This document shows, piece after piece, positions 8,452 through 16,805 of a DNA stretch of 64,000 nucleotides. Position 1 is the stretch's first letter, and each line of letters begins with the position of its first letter. Both the position numbers and the translations under genes were made by a program. The notes under the pieces were generated by a model that saw nothing but the letters and a program-made list of their open reading frames with translations, did no database searches and was not told the origin of the DNA. Origin of the DNA: Hyphomicrobiales bacterium (lineage in GTDB: Bacteria > Pseudomonadota > Alphaproteobacteria > Rhizobiales > Kaistiaceae); assembly GCA_017305635.1 (NCBI GenBank), contig JAFKKF010000008.1, positions 1-64,000 of the forward strand, written 5' to 3'.

Positions 8452-10167
8452 GCCGGGGAACGCGAAGCGGCCATTCTGGAGCTCCTGCAGGAGCGGGGAG
8501 TGATTTCCCTGCACAGCCTGCTTGAGCGCTGCGCTGGCGTTTCGGCGGTCACCATCCGTCGGGATCTCGCCCGGCTGGAGAGCAGGGGCAAGCTCCAGCG
8601 CACCCATGGCGGCGCCGTCCAGGTGAAGGCGCCGTCCGTCGGCGCGGCGACCGCCGCGCCCGATGAGGCCCAGCGCCTGTTCGACGGGCTCGTCCTCCCT
8701 CCCGTCAGCGGGCGCTGGGCCCATACCCTCCGCCAGCAGGCGCTTCGCCGGCGCATGCCGTTCCTTGCCGAATCGGCGCCCCAGGTCGGCGGCATCTACC
8801 TCGGCCCCAACAACTACGCCGCTTCCCATGCGCTCGGCATGCAGGCCGGACGGGAGCATGGCGAGCGCGCGACGCGGGCGGAACTGCTTCTGATCGCGCT
8901 CGGCACCCAGTCGAACACCCAGGAACGCGTCGAGGGCTTCCTCGCTGGTTTCTCCGAGACGTTCCCGGGCCCGGTTGCCGCCCACCGTGTCGATGGCCGC
9001 GGCATGTTCAAGGAAGCCATGCGCCAGACGATGGACGCCTTCCGCACGCATCCGGGCATCGACGTCGTCTTCGGCGTCAACGATCACATGATCCTCGGCG
9101 CCCTCGAAAGCGCCCGCGAGCTCGGCATCCGCATCGCCGCCTATTCCGTGGGCGGCGAAGGCGGGGCGCTCTTCGAGGAGCTGGCCCGGGGCAGCGAGCT
9201 GAAGGCGACCGTCGCCTTCTTTCCCGAGGTCGTCGGGCGGCTCGCCATCGATACGATCTGCCGGCGCTTCGCCGGTGAATCCGTCGGCGACGCGGTGATC
9301 ACGCCGAGCGAGATCCTGACCGCGTCGAACCTCGGCGAATATTACGAGCGCGACGGCGATCGCTGGCGGCTGCGCGGCGAGGTGCTCGAGCGCATGTGCG
9401 CCGGCCGGCTCTATGACGGACCTTCGGTCGCCGGGCGCACCATCGGCTTCATGCTGCATTTTCCCTCGCATGAATGGTACCGCAACCTCGCCGCGGCCAT
9501 GCGCCAGCGCTCTGCCGAGTTCGGCGTCGAGTTCATCGCCCGCAATGCCGAGGACGAGGTCGCCGAGCAGCTCCGCGGCATCCGCCGCGACATCGGCAAG
9601 GCGGCCGCCGCGGCGGTACGCTCGCGCGAAACCCTGCTCATCGACGGCGGCGAGTGCTCGCGCTATTTCGCCGAGGCGCTGAAGACCGCCGGCCGCGAGG
9701 TCACGGTGGTGACCAACGCGCTCTCCGTCCTCGAGACCCTCGCCGGCACGCCCGGCATCAAGGTGCTGCTCACCGCCGGCGAGTACCAGGCGGCGACCCG
9801 CAGCCTGGTCGGCCCGAGCGTCGGCGCGCTGCTCGACACGATCCGCGTCGACAAGGCCTTCGTCTCGCCGGACGGCGTCTCGCCGTCCTTCGGCCTGTCC
9901 TTCGAGGACGAGCGCGCGGCGCTCGTCTGCCGGCGCTTCTGCGACGTGGCGCGCGAGGTCATCGTGCTTGCCGACCACAGCGTCGTCGGCCTCGAATCCA
10001 ATCTCCAGGCCGTGCGGCCGAAGCAGTTCCATACCGTCTTCACCGACGCCGGCACGTTGTCATCCCATCGCTTCGACCTTTCGTCGGCGGGGCTGCGGGT
10101 GATCGTCGCCGACGAGGAGGAGGAAGAAACGCCCGGTCCGTCGGGCGCCAGGAAAGCCATCTCGTAA
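8446..10167 (+). CDS. DeoR-type transcriptional regulator with periplasmic-binding-protein-like insert
   Basis: This 573-residue protein is about twice the usual DeoR length. Residues 1-57 form the DeoR winged helix (SAVTIRRDLARLESRGKL, then THGGA). Residues about 77-300 look like the later part of a type I periplasmic-binding fold (LVLPPVSGRW, GLGMQAG-like helix, GVNDHMILGALESARELGI, YSVGGEGG, ATVAFFPEVVGRLA). Residues 330-370 (RTIGFMLHFPSHEWYRNLAA) resemble the opening strand and helix of such a fold, and residues about 380-540 are the DeoR sensor domain (LIDGGECSRYFAEALK, VVTNALSVLE, VIVLADHS). DeoR sensors normally bind sugar phosphates, so two ligands may be sensed. It precedes and probably controls the ABC operon at 10.2-19.2 kb. 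The start codon has no clear ribosome site. Confidence 0.8.
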   Translation: MIAGEREAAILELLQERGVISLHSLLERCAGVSAVTIRRDLARLESRGKLQRTHGGAVQVKAPSVGAATAAPDEAQRLFDGLVLPPVSGRWAHTLRQQALRRRMPFLAESAPQVGGIYLGPNNYAASHALGMQAGREHGERATRAELLLIALGTQSNTQERVEGFLAGFSETFPGPVAAHRVDGRGMFKEAMRQTMDAFRTHPGIDVVFGVNDHMILGALESARELGIRIAAYSVGGEGGALFEELARGSELKATVAFFPEVVGRLAIDTICRRFAGESVGDAVITPSEILTASNLGEYYERDGDRWRLRGEVLERMCAGRLYDGPSVAGRTIGFMLHFPSHEWYRNLAAAMRQRSAEFGVEFIARNAEDEVAEQLRGIRRDIGKAAAAAVRSRETLLIDGGECSRYFAEALKTAGREVTVVTNALSVLETLAGTPGIKVLLTAGEYQAATRSLVGPSVGALLDTIRVDKAFVSPDGVSPSFGLSFEDERAALVCRRFCDVAREVIVLADHSVVGLESNLQAVRPKQFHTVFTDAGTLSSHRFDLSSAGLRVIVADEEEEETPGPSGARKAIS

Positions 10168-10187
10168 CCCAAAGTGGGAGGGAACTG

Positions 10188-11417
10188 ATGTCCAATCGCA
10201 TGTTGAAGTCCGCGGCGCTCGCGGCGGCCACCGCGTGGCTGCTTGCAGGCACCGCATATGCCGACCAGACGGTGATCAAGTTCTGGGACAACCAGCAGAC
10301 CGAATCCGGTCTCTCGGTGTTCCAGCAGGAAGCGGTCAAGCGTTTCGAGGCCGAGAACCCCGACATCAAGGTCGAGGTGACGACGATCCCCTATCCGGAA
10401 TACCAGCAGCGCCTGCTCACCGCCGTGCAGGCCGGCAACGGCCCCGACGTCTCGACGGTCGACCAGATCTGGAACTCGGCCTTCGCGGTTGCCGGCGCCA
10501 TCCAGCCGCTCGACGACCTTGCCAAGCAGGCGGGCATCAAGGCGGAGACCTTCTTCCCGGGTGCCTGGGAATCGGCCAACTACAACGGCCAGCTCTGGGG
10601 CATCCCCTTCAACGTCGACGTCTGGTTCTTCGCCTTCGTCAACAAGAAGCTGTTCCAGGACGCCGGCGTCGACCCGGCTTCGATCGTCACCTGGCAGGGA
10701 CTTGAGGCGGCGGCGCCGAAGCTCACCGACAAGTCGAAGGGCCAGTTCGCCATCGGCCTCACCGGCAACAAGAGCGAATATCCCGTCGGCATGTCGGACT
10801 CGTTCATCTATTCGAACGGCGGCTCGGTCCTCGACGACAGCGGCAAGTGCGTGCTGACCTCGAAGGAAGCGCAGGAAGGCCTCGCCTTCTACAAGAAGAT
10901 GGCCGACTACGCCCCCGCCGGAATCCTGAATGCGCCGAACGAGCCGATGCGTGAGCTCTTCCTCAACGGGACGCTCGCCATCGAGCTCTGGCCGGCGCTC
11001 GAACAGCCGACCCTCGACAAGTCGAAGATCGACTGGGACCTCTATGCGGCTTTCGCGCCCGAAGGCAAGAAGCCGGTCGGCATGTTCGGCGGCTGGAACC
11101 TCGTCCTCTACAAGGCCTCCAAGAACCAGGAAGCGGCGTGGAAGTTCATCCAGTTCATGACCCGTGAGGACGTCAACGGCGACGTGGTCGATCTCATCCC
11201 GGCCAACGTCAACGCTGCCAAGGCGTTCCTCCAGAAGAGCCGGCGGAAGCCCGACATGATCCTCGACCACCTGAACAATGCCAAGCCGCGTCCGCTCTCG
11301 CCGCGCTACCTCGAGGTCTCCGAGGTGCAGCAGAACATGATGCAGAAGATCCTCTCCGGCACGCCGATCGCGGATGCCACGGCGGAAGCCTGCACCGCCA
11401 TCGACGCGCTGAAGTAA
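10188..11417 (+). CDS. Sugar ABC transporter substrate-binding protein (family 1)
   Basis: This 409-residue periplasmic protein binds a carbohydrate-type solute and delivers it to the permeases at 11.5-13.2 kb. A Sec signal peptide (residues 1-25, ending TAYA before DQTVIKFWDN) is evident. The mature part has the family 1 hallmarks: an opening IKFWDNQQ strand, RFEAENPDIKVEV, GNGPDVSTVDQIW, and NGTLAIELWPALE. ATG 10188 has GGGAGGGA just upstream and the signal peptide fixes the start, although the frame is open further upstream. The ligand cannot be predicted. Confidence 0.92.
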   Translation: MSNRMLKSAALAAATAWLLAGTAYADQTVIKFWDNQQTESGLSVFQQEAVKRFEAENPDIKVEVTTIPYPEYQQRLLTAVQAGNGPDVSTVDQIWNSAFAVAGAIQPLDDLAKQAGIKAETFFPGAWESANYNGQLWGIPFNVDVWFFAFVNKKLFQDAGVDPASIVTWQGLEAAAPKLTDKSKGQFAIGLTGNKSEYPVGMSDSFIYSNGGSVLDDSGKCVLTSKEAQEGLAFYKKMADYAPAGILNAPNEPMRELFLNGTLAIELWPALEQPTLDKSKIDWDLYAAFAPEGKKPVGMFGGWNLVLYKASKNQEAAWKFIQFMTREDVNGDVVDLIPANVNAAKAFLQKSRRKPDMILDHLNNAKPRPLSPRYLEVSEVQQNMMQKILSGTPIADATAEACTAIDALK

Positions 11418-11434
11418 GGCGATATCGGAATCGT

Positions 11435-11458
11435 CCCCGCGCGGGCCACCGCGCGGGG
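11435..11458 (+). other. Intercistronic stem-loop after the binding-protein gene
   Basis: A perfect 9-bp G+C stem (CCCCGCGCG at 11435-11443 with CGCGCGGGG at 11450-11458, 6-base loop) lies between the binding-protein stop and the first permease. There is no T run, so it probably protects the upstream mRNA or lowers read-through, giving more binding protein than permease. It abuts the in-frame ATG at 11459, arguing against that codon as the permease start. Confidence 0.6.
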
Positions 11459-11485
11459 ATGCTGCCACTCGGAAGATTCGGAACG

Positions 11486-12382
11486 ATGGCGCGAGCGAGA
11501 ACGGCGAGGACGAGCGACCGCTGGATGGCCTACGGCTTCATGCTGCCGGCGGCGATCCTCGTCGCCGGGCTCATGTACTGGCCGATGATCGACACGTTCC
11601 GCGAGAGCCTCTACGCGACCACCTTCCTCAACCCCAATCCGACCTTCATCGGGCTGAAGACCTACGAGCAGCTCTTCGGCGATTCGACCTTCTGGCAGAT
11701 CGTCCGCAACTCGATCATCTGGACGATCGGCGTCGTCTTCCTGCAGAATGTCGGCGGCTTCCTGATCGCGCTCCTCCTCAACCAGAAGCTTCCCGGACAG
11801 GGAATCCTCCGCTCGCTGATCCTCTTGCCCTGGGTGCTGCCCGGCGTCGTCGCCGCGATCCTGTGGCGCTTCATGTACGACCCGCAGCTCGGGCTCATCA
11901 ATTCCTTCTTCATGCGCCTCGGCATCGTCGAGCACGGCGTCGGCTGGCTGGCCGAGCCCTCGACCGCCATGGCCGCGGTGATCTTCGCCGCCTTCTGGAA
12001 GGGCTTCCCCTTCTCGACGGTGGTCTTCCTCGCCGCGCTCCAGAACGTCGACCAGGAGCAGGTCGAGGCCGCCAAGATCGACGGCGCCGGCTCCCTCCGC
12101 CGGCTGTTCGACGTGGTCATCCCGGCGATCTGGCCGGTCGCGGTGGTCAACGTGCTGCTCACCACGATCCTCACCTTCAACTATTTCGACATCATCTACG
12201 TGCTCACCCGCGGCGGCCCGCTCAACGCCACCGCCATCTTCCCGACGCGCATCTACGAAGTCGGCTTCGGCCAGTTCAAGTTCGGCGAGGCGGCGGCCTA
12301 TGGCTCCCTCTCGGTGCTCGTCCTCGTCCTCTTCGTCGGCCTGCTCCTTCTCGTGCAGCGCCGCCAGGTGAAGGCCGCGTAG
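11486..12382 (+). CDS. Sugar ABC transporter permease (MalF/UgpA-type)
   Basis: This 298-residue inner-membrane protein has about six transmembrane segments and forms the channel with the next gene product. The coupling EAA loop is present (VEAAKIDGAGSLRRLFDVVIP), as is the LILLPWVLPGVVAAILWRFM segment typical of MalF/UgpA permeases. ATG 11486 with GGAAG upstream is preferred over ATG 11459, which lies at the edge of a stable stem-loop. It follows the binding protein and precedes the second permease by two bases. Confidence 0.92.
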   Translation: MARARTARTSDRWMAYGFMLPAAILVAGLMYWPMIDTFRESLYATTFLNPNPTFIGLKTYEQLFGDSTFWQIVRNSIIWTIGVVFLQNVGGFLIALLLNQKLPGQGILRSLILLPWVLPGVVAAILWRFMYDPQLGLINSFFMRLGIVEHGVGWLAEPSTAMAAVIFAAFWKGFPFSTVVFLAALQNVDQEQVEAAKIDGAGSLRRLFDVVIPAIWPVAVVNVLLTTILTFNYFDIIYVLTRGGPLNATAIFPTRIYEVGFGQFKFGEAAAYGSLSVLVLVLFVGLLLLVQRRQVKAA

Positions 12383-12384
12383 CG

Positions 12385-13221
12385 ATGGCGAGCCGCGGGA
12401 AATCCCTCATCGGCAAGGTACCGCTGGTCATCCTCCAGCTGGCGATCGCCTTCCTCGTGCTGGCGCCCTTCTTCTGGATGCTCAGCGTTTCGCTGAAGCC
12501 GGCCAACGAGCCCTTCGCCATCCCCGCGCGCCTCTGGCCGGACAACCCGACGCTGGAGAACTACATCCTTGCCTTCCGGCCGGAGTTCCGGCGCTACTTC
12601 CTGAACTCGATCATCGTCTCCGGCGCGACGGTCCTGATCACGGTGCCGCTCGCGCTCCTCGCCGCCTACAGCCTGACGCGCTACCAGTTCCGCATCCTCT
12701 CGGTCTTCCTCGCTGCGGTGATCCTCGCCCAGTTCTTCCCCGCCGGCGCCATGATCATCCCGATCTACAAGATGGTGAAGGCGGCGAACCTCCTCGACAC
12801 CTACGCCTCGCTGATCATCGCCTACATCACGGTGACGCTGCCGGTGGCGATCTGGATGCTGCGCGGCTTCCTCACGCGCGTGCCGAAGACGCTGGAAGAG
12901 GCGGCCGCGATCGACGGCGCGCGCCCGCTCCGTGCCTTCTTCGACATCGTCATTCCCCTCGCCCGGCCGGGGATCGTCGCGACGACCGTCTTCGTCCTGA
13001 TCGTGACCTGGCAGGAATTCCTCTTCGCGCTCTCCTTCACCTCGACAAAGGAGATGCGCACGTTGCCCGTCGGCATGAACGACTATATCGGCCAGTACGG
13101 CATCCGCTACGGCGAGCTCATGGCGAGCTCGGTCATGGTGTCGCTGCCGGTCATCGTCATCTTCTTCTTTCTCCAGCGCCAGTTCGTGAGCGGTCTCACC
13201 GCCGGCGCGGTCAAGGGCTGA
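12385..13221 (+). CDS. Carbohydrate ABC transporter permease (MalG/UgpE-type)
   Basis: This 278-residue membrane protein is the partner permease, with six predicted transmembrane segments. The first is LVILQLAIAFLVLAPFFWML, followed by the MalG-type SLKPANEPF segment. The EAA loop reads LEEAAAIDGARPLRAFFDIV. The C-terminus LQRQFVSGLTAGAVKG is the usual MalG ending. It starts two bases after the previous stop; the frame is open far upstream but overlaps the other permease. The ATPase is encoded three genes on, at 14.8 kb. Confidence 0.93.
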   Translation: MASRGKSLIGKVPLVILQLAIAFLVLAPFFWMLSVSLKPANEPFAIPARLWPDNPTLENYILAFRPEFRRYFLNSIIVSGATVLITVPLALLAAYSLTRYQFRILSVFLAAVILAQFFPAGAMIIPIYKMVKAANLLDTYASLIIAYITVTLPVAIWMLRGFLTRVPKTLEEAAAIDGARPLRAFFDIVIPLARPGIVATTVFVLIVTWQEFLFALSFTSTKEMRTLPVGMNDYIGQYGIRYGELMASSVMVSLPVIVIFFFLQRQFVSGLTAGAVKG

Positions 13222-13225
13222 ACCC

Positions 13226-14005
13226 ATGTCCCTCATCCTCTTCGACCGGCCCGAGGACGGCATCGCCGTCATCACGCTGAATCGGCCGGAAAAGCTGAAC
13301 GCGCTCTCGACGCCGCTGCTTGCCGAATTCTCCGCCGCGCTCGACCGGGCCGAGGCCGACCCCGCGGTCCGCGTGGTGATCCTCACCGGCGTGGGCGACA
13401 AGGCCTTCGCCGCCGGCGCCGACATCGCCGAATATCGCGGACGGCGCGAGAAGGCCTTCATGGATTTCCAGCTCGCCGGGCGGAAGATCAACGACCGGCT
13501 GGAAGCCTTCCCGAAGCCGACCATCGCGGCGGTGAACGGCTACGCCCTCGGCGGCGGCTTCGAGATCGCGCTCTGCTGCGACATGATCGTCGTCTCGACC
13601 ACGGCGCGGCTCGGCCTGCCGGAAGGGCTGCTCGGCCTGTCGCCCGGCGGCGGCGGCACGCAGCGCCTCATCCGCTCCCTCGGCCGCCACGTCACCGCCG
13701 AGCTGCTCCTCACGGCCTGGCGCATGAAGGGCGAGCGGGCGCATCAACTCGGCCTCGCCGCGGCGATCGCCGAGCCGGAGAAGCTGATGGAGACGGCGCT
13801 CGACAAGGCGCGCGCCATGCTGAAGGTCGCGCCGCTGGCGCTGACCGAGATGAAGCGGCTCATCCGCATCGGCGCCGACGCGGCGCTGCCGACGGCGCTG
13901 GCGCTGGAGCAGGAAGTGCTCTTCCGCCTCTACGTTTCCAATGACGGGCAGGAGGGCATCGAAGCCTTCCTCGACAAGCGTAGTCCCAATTTCAAGGGTG
14001 CATGA
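13226..14005 (+). CDS. Enoyl-CoA hydratase/isomerase family protein
   Basis: This 259-residue crotonase-fold enzyme adds water to a 2-enoyl-CoA. Both catalytic glutamates of the true hydratases are present: one in YALGGGFEIALCCD and one in GLPEGLLGLSPGGGGTQRL. The oxyanion-hole segment FAAGADIAEY is also normal. It starts five bases after the permease stop and overlaps the next gene by four bases, so it is part of the ABC operon. A CoA-ester enzyme inside a sugar-importer operon is unusual and suggests that the imported compound is degraded as a CoA thioester. Confidence 0.9.
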   Translation: MSLILFDRPEDGIAVITLNRPEKLNALSTPLLAEFSAALDRAEADPAVRVVILTGVGDKAFAAGADIAEYRGRREKAFMDFQLAGRKINDRLEAFPKPTIAAVNGYALGGGFEIALCCDMIVVSTTARLGLPEGLLGLSPGGGGTQRLIRSLGRHVTAELLLTAWRMKGERAHQLGLAAAIAEPEKLMETALDKARAMLKVAPLALTEMKRLIRIGADAALPTALALEQEVLFRLYVSNDGQEGIEAFLDKRSPNFKGA

Positions 14006-14778
14006 AGATGCCTGACCTCGCCAGCCGCGCTGCCATCGTCACCGGAGCCGCCATGGGCATAGGCCGCGCAAGCGCGCTGGCGCTCGCCCGCGAGGGTGCC
14101 GCGGTGACCATCGCCGACGTGGACGAGGCGGCCGGCAACAAGACGAAGGCCGACATAGAGGCGGCCGGCGGACGCGCCATCTTCGTGCGCACGGACGTGA
14201 CGTCCTTCGCCGACGCCAAGGCGGCGACCGAGGCTACCATGAAGGCCTTCGGCCGCATCGACATCCTCGTCAACAATGCGGCGCGCGCCATCGGCGGGGT
14301 CGTCGACGAGATCGAGGAGGATGACTGGAACCGGGTCATCTCCAACAACCTCACCTCGGTCTGGCGCTTCATGAAATGCGTCGTGCCGATCATGCGCAAG
14401 CAGGGCGGCGGCTCGATCGTCAACATGAGCTCGGTCCAGTCGCTGAAGGGCTTCCATGGCTGGCCGGCCTATGCCGCGGCGAAGGGGGCGATCAACGCGC
14501 TCACCCAGCAGACCGCGCTCGAGCTGGCGCCGGCGAAGATCCGCGTCAACGCGGTGGCGCCCGGCACCATCATGACGCCGCTCAACGAGAAGGTCTTCCG
14601 CGAGGCGGCCGACCCGCAGGACCTGATCAACCGCTGGAACGCGGCCCATCCGATCGGCCGCTTCGGCGAGGCCGAGGAGGTCGCCGAGCTGGTGCTCTTC
14701 CTTGCCAGCGACCGCTCCTCCTTCATCACCGGCGAGGTGATCCGCGTCGATGGCGGCCTCGCCATCAAGGGCGACTAG
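14002..14778 (+). CDS. SDR family NAD(P)-dependent oxidoreductase
   Basis: This 258-residue classical SDR has TGAAMGIG near residue 14, NNAA in place of NNAG, the active-site YAAAKGA with Tyr and Lys four residues apart, and the C-terminal FITGEVIRVDGGL. The Asp-containing ADVDE loop after the second strand suggests NAD rather than NADP. Its start overlaps the enoyl-CoA hydratase stop by four bases. It may oxidise a hydroxyl group on the imported compound or on the hydrated CoA ester. Confidence 0.88.
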   Translation: MKMPDLASRAAIVTGAAMGIGRASALALAREGAAVTIADVDEAAGNKTKADIEAAGGRAIFVRTDVTSFADAKAATEATMKAFGRIDILVNNAARAIGGVVDEIEEDDWNRVISNNLTSVWRFMKCVVPIMRKQGGGSIVNMSSVQSLKGFHGWPAYAAAKGAINALTQQTALELAPAKIRVNAVAPGTIMTPLNEKVFREAADPQDLINRWNAAHPIGRFGEAEEVAELVLFLASDRSSFITGEVIRVDGGLAIKGD

Positions 14779-14793
14779 TCGGGATACCAGGCC

Positions 14794-15906
14794 ATGGCAT
14801 CGGTCACGCTGAAGTCCGTCTCCAAGCGCTGGGGCTCCGTCACCGCGGTCGACGACGTCTCGCTCGACATTGCCGACGGCGAGTTCATGGTGCTGCTCGG
14901 CCCGTCGGGCTGCGGCAAGACCACGACCATGCGCATGGTCGCCGGCCTCGACGATCCGAGCGAGGGCGACATCCTGATTGGTGACCGGGTGGTGAACGAC
15001 CTCGCGCCTGGCGACCGCGACCTCGCCATGGTGTTCCAGAACTACGGGCTCTATCCGCACATGACGGTCGCCGAGAACATCGGCTACCCGCTGAAGGTGG
15101 CCCGCGTCGGCAAGGCCGAACGCACCGAGCGGGTGCGCGCGGCCGCCGCCCGGGTCGAGCTCGAGGCCTATCTCGAGCGGAAGCCCCAGGCGCTTTCCGG
15201 CGGGCAGCGGCAGCGCGTCGCGCTCGCCCGCGCCATCGTGCGCACGCCGCGGCTCTTCCTCATGGACGAGCCGCTCTCCAACCTCGACGCCAAGCTGCGC
15301 GTCTCCATGCGCGCGCAGCTGAAGCACCTGCAGCACGAGCTCGCGACCACCACCATCTACGTGACCCACGACCAGGTCGAGGCGATGACCCTTGCCGACC
15401 GCGTCGCGGTCATGTCGAAGGGCAAGCTCCAGCAGGTCGGTGCGCCGCTCGACATCTACAACCGGCCCGCCAACGTCTTCGTCGCCGGTTTCCTCGGCAA
15501 TCCCTCCATGAACCTGATCGCGGCGCAGGCCGAGGGCGGGCGCCTGATCCATGCCGCCTTCTCGCTCCCCGCCGATACGGTGCGGCCGGGCAAGGTCTTC
15601 GTCGGCCAGCGGCCCGAGGACATGAAGGTGACGGAGCCGGAGAAGGGCGATTTCCGCGGCGAGGTCTTCTCCGCCGAGCTTCTCGGCGACGCGGCGTTGA
15701 TCACCGTCCGCCTCAACGGCGACCTCGTTGCCGTGAAGGCGCCGAAGGACGTGCGCGCCCGCATGGGCGACGTGGTCGGCGTCAGCTTCGACCCGGCCAT
15801 GCTGCATCTCTTCGACGGCCAGAGCGGCGAGCGCCTGGCGGACCGCAACGGCGAGGCGGGCAAGGTCACGCCCTTCCCGCAGGCGCGCGGGGAACGCCAC
15901 CCATGA
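14794..15906 (+). CDS. ABC transporter ATP-binding protein (MalK/UgpC-type)
   Basis: This 370-residue cytoplasmic ATPase energises the importer encoded at 10.2-13.2 kb. Walker A is GPSGCGKTT (36-44), the Q-loop lies in MVFQNYGLYPHMTV, the signature is [14 protein letters not shown], Walker B is [12 protein letters not shown], and the switch His lies in [12 protein letters not shown]-terminal TOBE-type regulatory domain follows (FVGQRPEDMKV region). The C-terminus overlaps the SMP-30 gene by four bases. MalK-type subunits can serve several importers. Confidence 0.94.
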   Translation: MASVTLKSVSKRWGSVTAVDDVSLDIADGEFMVLLGPSGCGKTTTMRMVAGLDDPSEGDILIGDRVVNDLAPGDRDLAMVFQNYGLYPHMTVAENIGYPLKVARVGKAERTERVRAAAARVELEAYLERKPQALSGGQRQRVALARAIVRTPRLFLMDEPLSNLDAKLRVSMRAQLKHLQHELATTTIYVTHDQVEAMTLADRVAVMSKGKLQQVGAPLDIYNRPANVFVAGFLGNPSMNLIAAQAEGGRLIHAAFSLPADTVRPGKVFVGQRPEDMKVTEPEKGDFRGEVFSAELLGDAALITVRLNGDLVAVKAPKDVRARMGDVVGVSFDPAMLHLFDGQSGERLADRNGEAGKVTPFPQARGERHP

Positions 15907-16805
15907 GCGACATGCTGCCGCCGGTCGGCGCGCCGGTCCTGCCGGTGGGGCGCGCCGGCATCTTCTTCGACGGGCAATATTCCGATCCGCGCATCCATCA
16001 CCCCGAGGGTGTCGCCGTCGGACCCGACGGCGCCGTCTGGTGCGGCAATGCCGAGGGCGACCTGCTGCGCATCGAGCGCGACGGCTCGCGCGTCGCGAAG
16101 GCCGCCACCATGGGCGGCTTCACGCTCGGCCTCGCCTTCGACGGCGACGGGCACCTCTTCGCCTGCGACCAGCGATGCGCCGCCGTCTGGCGGCTGACGC
16201 TTTCGAGCGGGGCCTTCGAGCGTTTCACCACGCCCGGCATCCGCATCCCCAACTATCCGGTGGTCGATGGCGCGCGGAACTGCCTCTACGTCTCGGACAG
16301 TTTCGGGGCCGGAACCCGCGGACCCGGCGTCTGGCGCTATGACCTCGCCACCGGCTCGGGCGGCCTCTGGTGGCCGGAGCCGATGAATTTCGCCAACGGC
16401 ATGGCCCTCGCCCTCGACGGCTCGGCCTTGTTCGTCATCGAGACCTTCGACCGCAAGGTCAGCCGCATCGCCATCGGCGCCGACGGCGAGCCCGCCGGGC
16501 GCACCGATTTCGTCACCGACCTCGCCGGCTATCCCGACGGCCTCGCCTTCGACGATGGGGGCAACCTCTACGTCTCCTGCTACAACCCGTCGCGCATCTT
16601 CCGCGTCGATCCGGCCGGCAAGCTCGACCTCTACATCGAGGATACGACCTCGGAGCTGATCTGCCATCCCACCAACATCGCCTTTGACGGTGACGCGCTC
16701 TACACGGCCAATCTCGGCCGCTGGCACATCGTCAGGATTTCGAGCGATACGCGCGCGACGTCGGTCGTCGCTCGTGTCGCCGCAGCACGGAGCTCACGCG
16801 CATGA
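15903..16805 (+). CDS. SMP-30/gluconolactonase/LRE family protein
   Basis: This 300-residue beta-propeller hydrolase family opens sugar lactones with a bound divalent metal. The pattern is typical: HHPEGVAVGPDGAVWCG near the N-terminus, an inner-strand MNFANGMALALDGS with the conserved Asn, and YPDGLAFDDGGNLYVSCY with the conserved Asp. No signal peptide is seen. It overlaps the ATPase upstream and the next gene downstream by four bases each. A lactonase fits oxidation of a sugar to a lactone by the SDR and then ring opening. Confidence 0.88.
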   Translation: MSDMLPPVGAPVLPVGRAGIFFDGQYSDPRIHHPEGVAVGPDGAVWCGNAEGDLLRIERDGSRVAKAATMGGFTLGLAFDGDGHLFACDQRCAAVWRLTLSSGAFERFTTPGIRIPNYPVVDGARNCLYVSDSFGAGTRGPGVWRYDLATGSGGLWWPEPMNFANGMALALDGSALFVIETFDRKVSRIAIGADGEPAGRTDFVTDLAGYPDGLAFDDGGNLYVSCYNPSRIFRVDPAGKLDLYIEDTTSELICHPTNIAFDGDALYTANLGRWHIVRISSDTRATSVVARVAAARSSRA

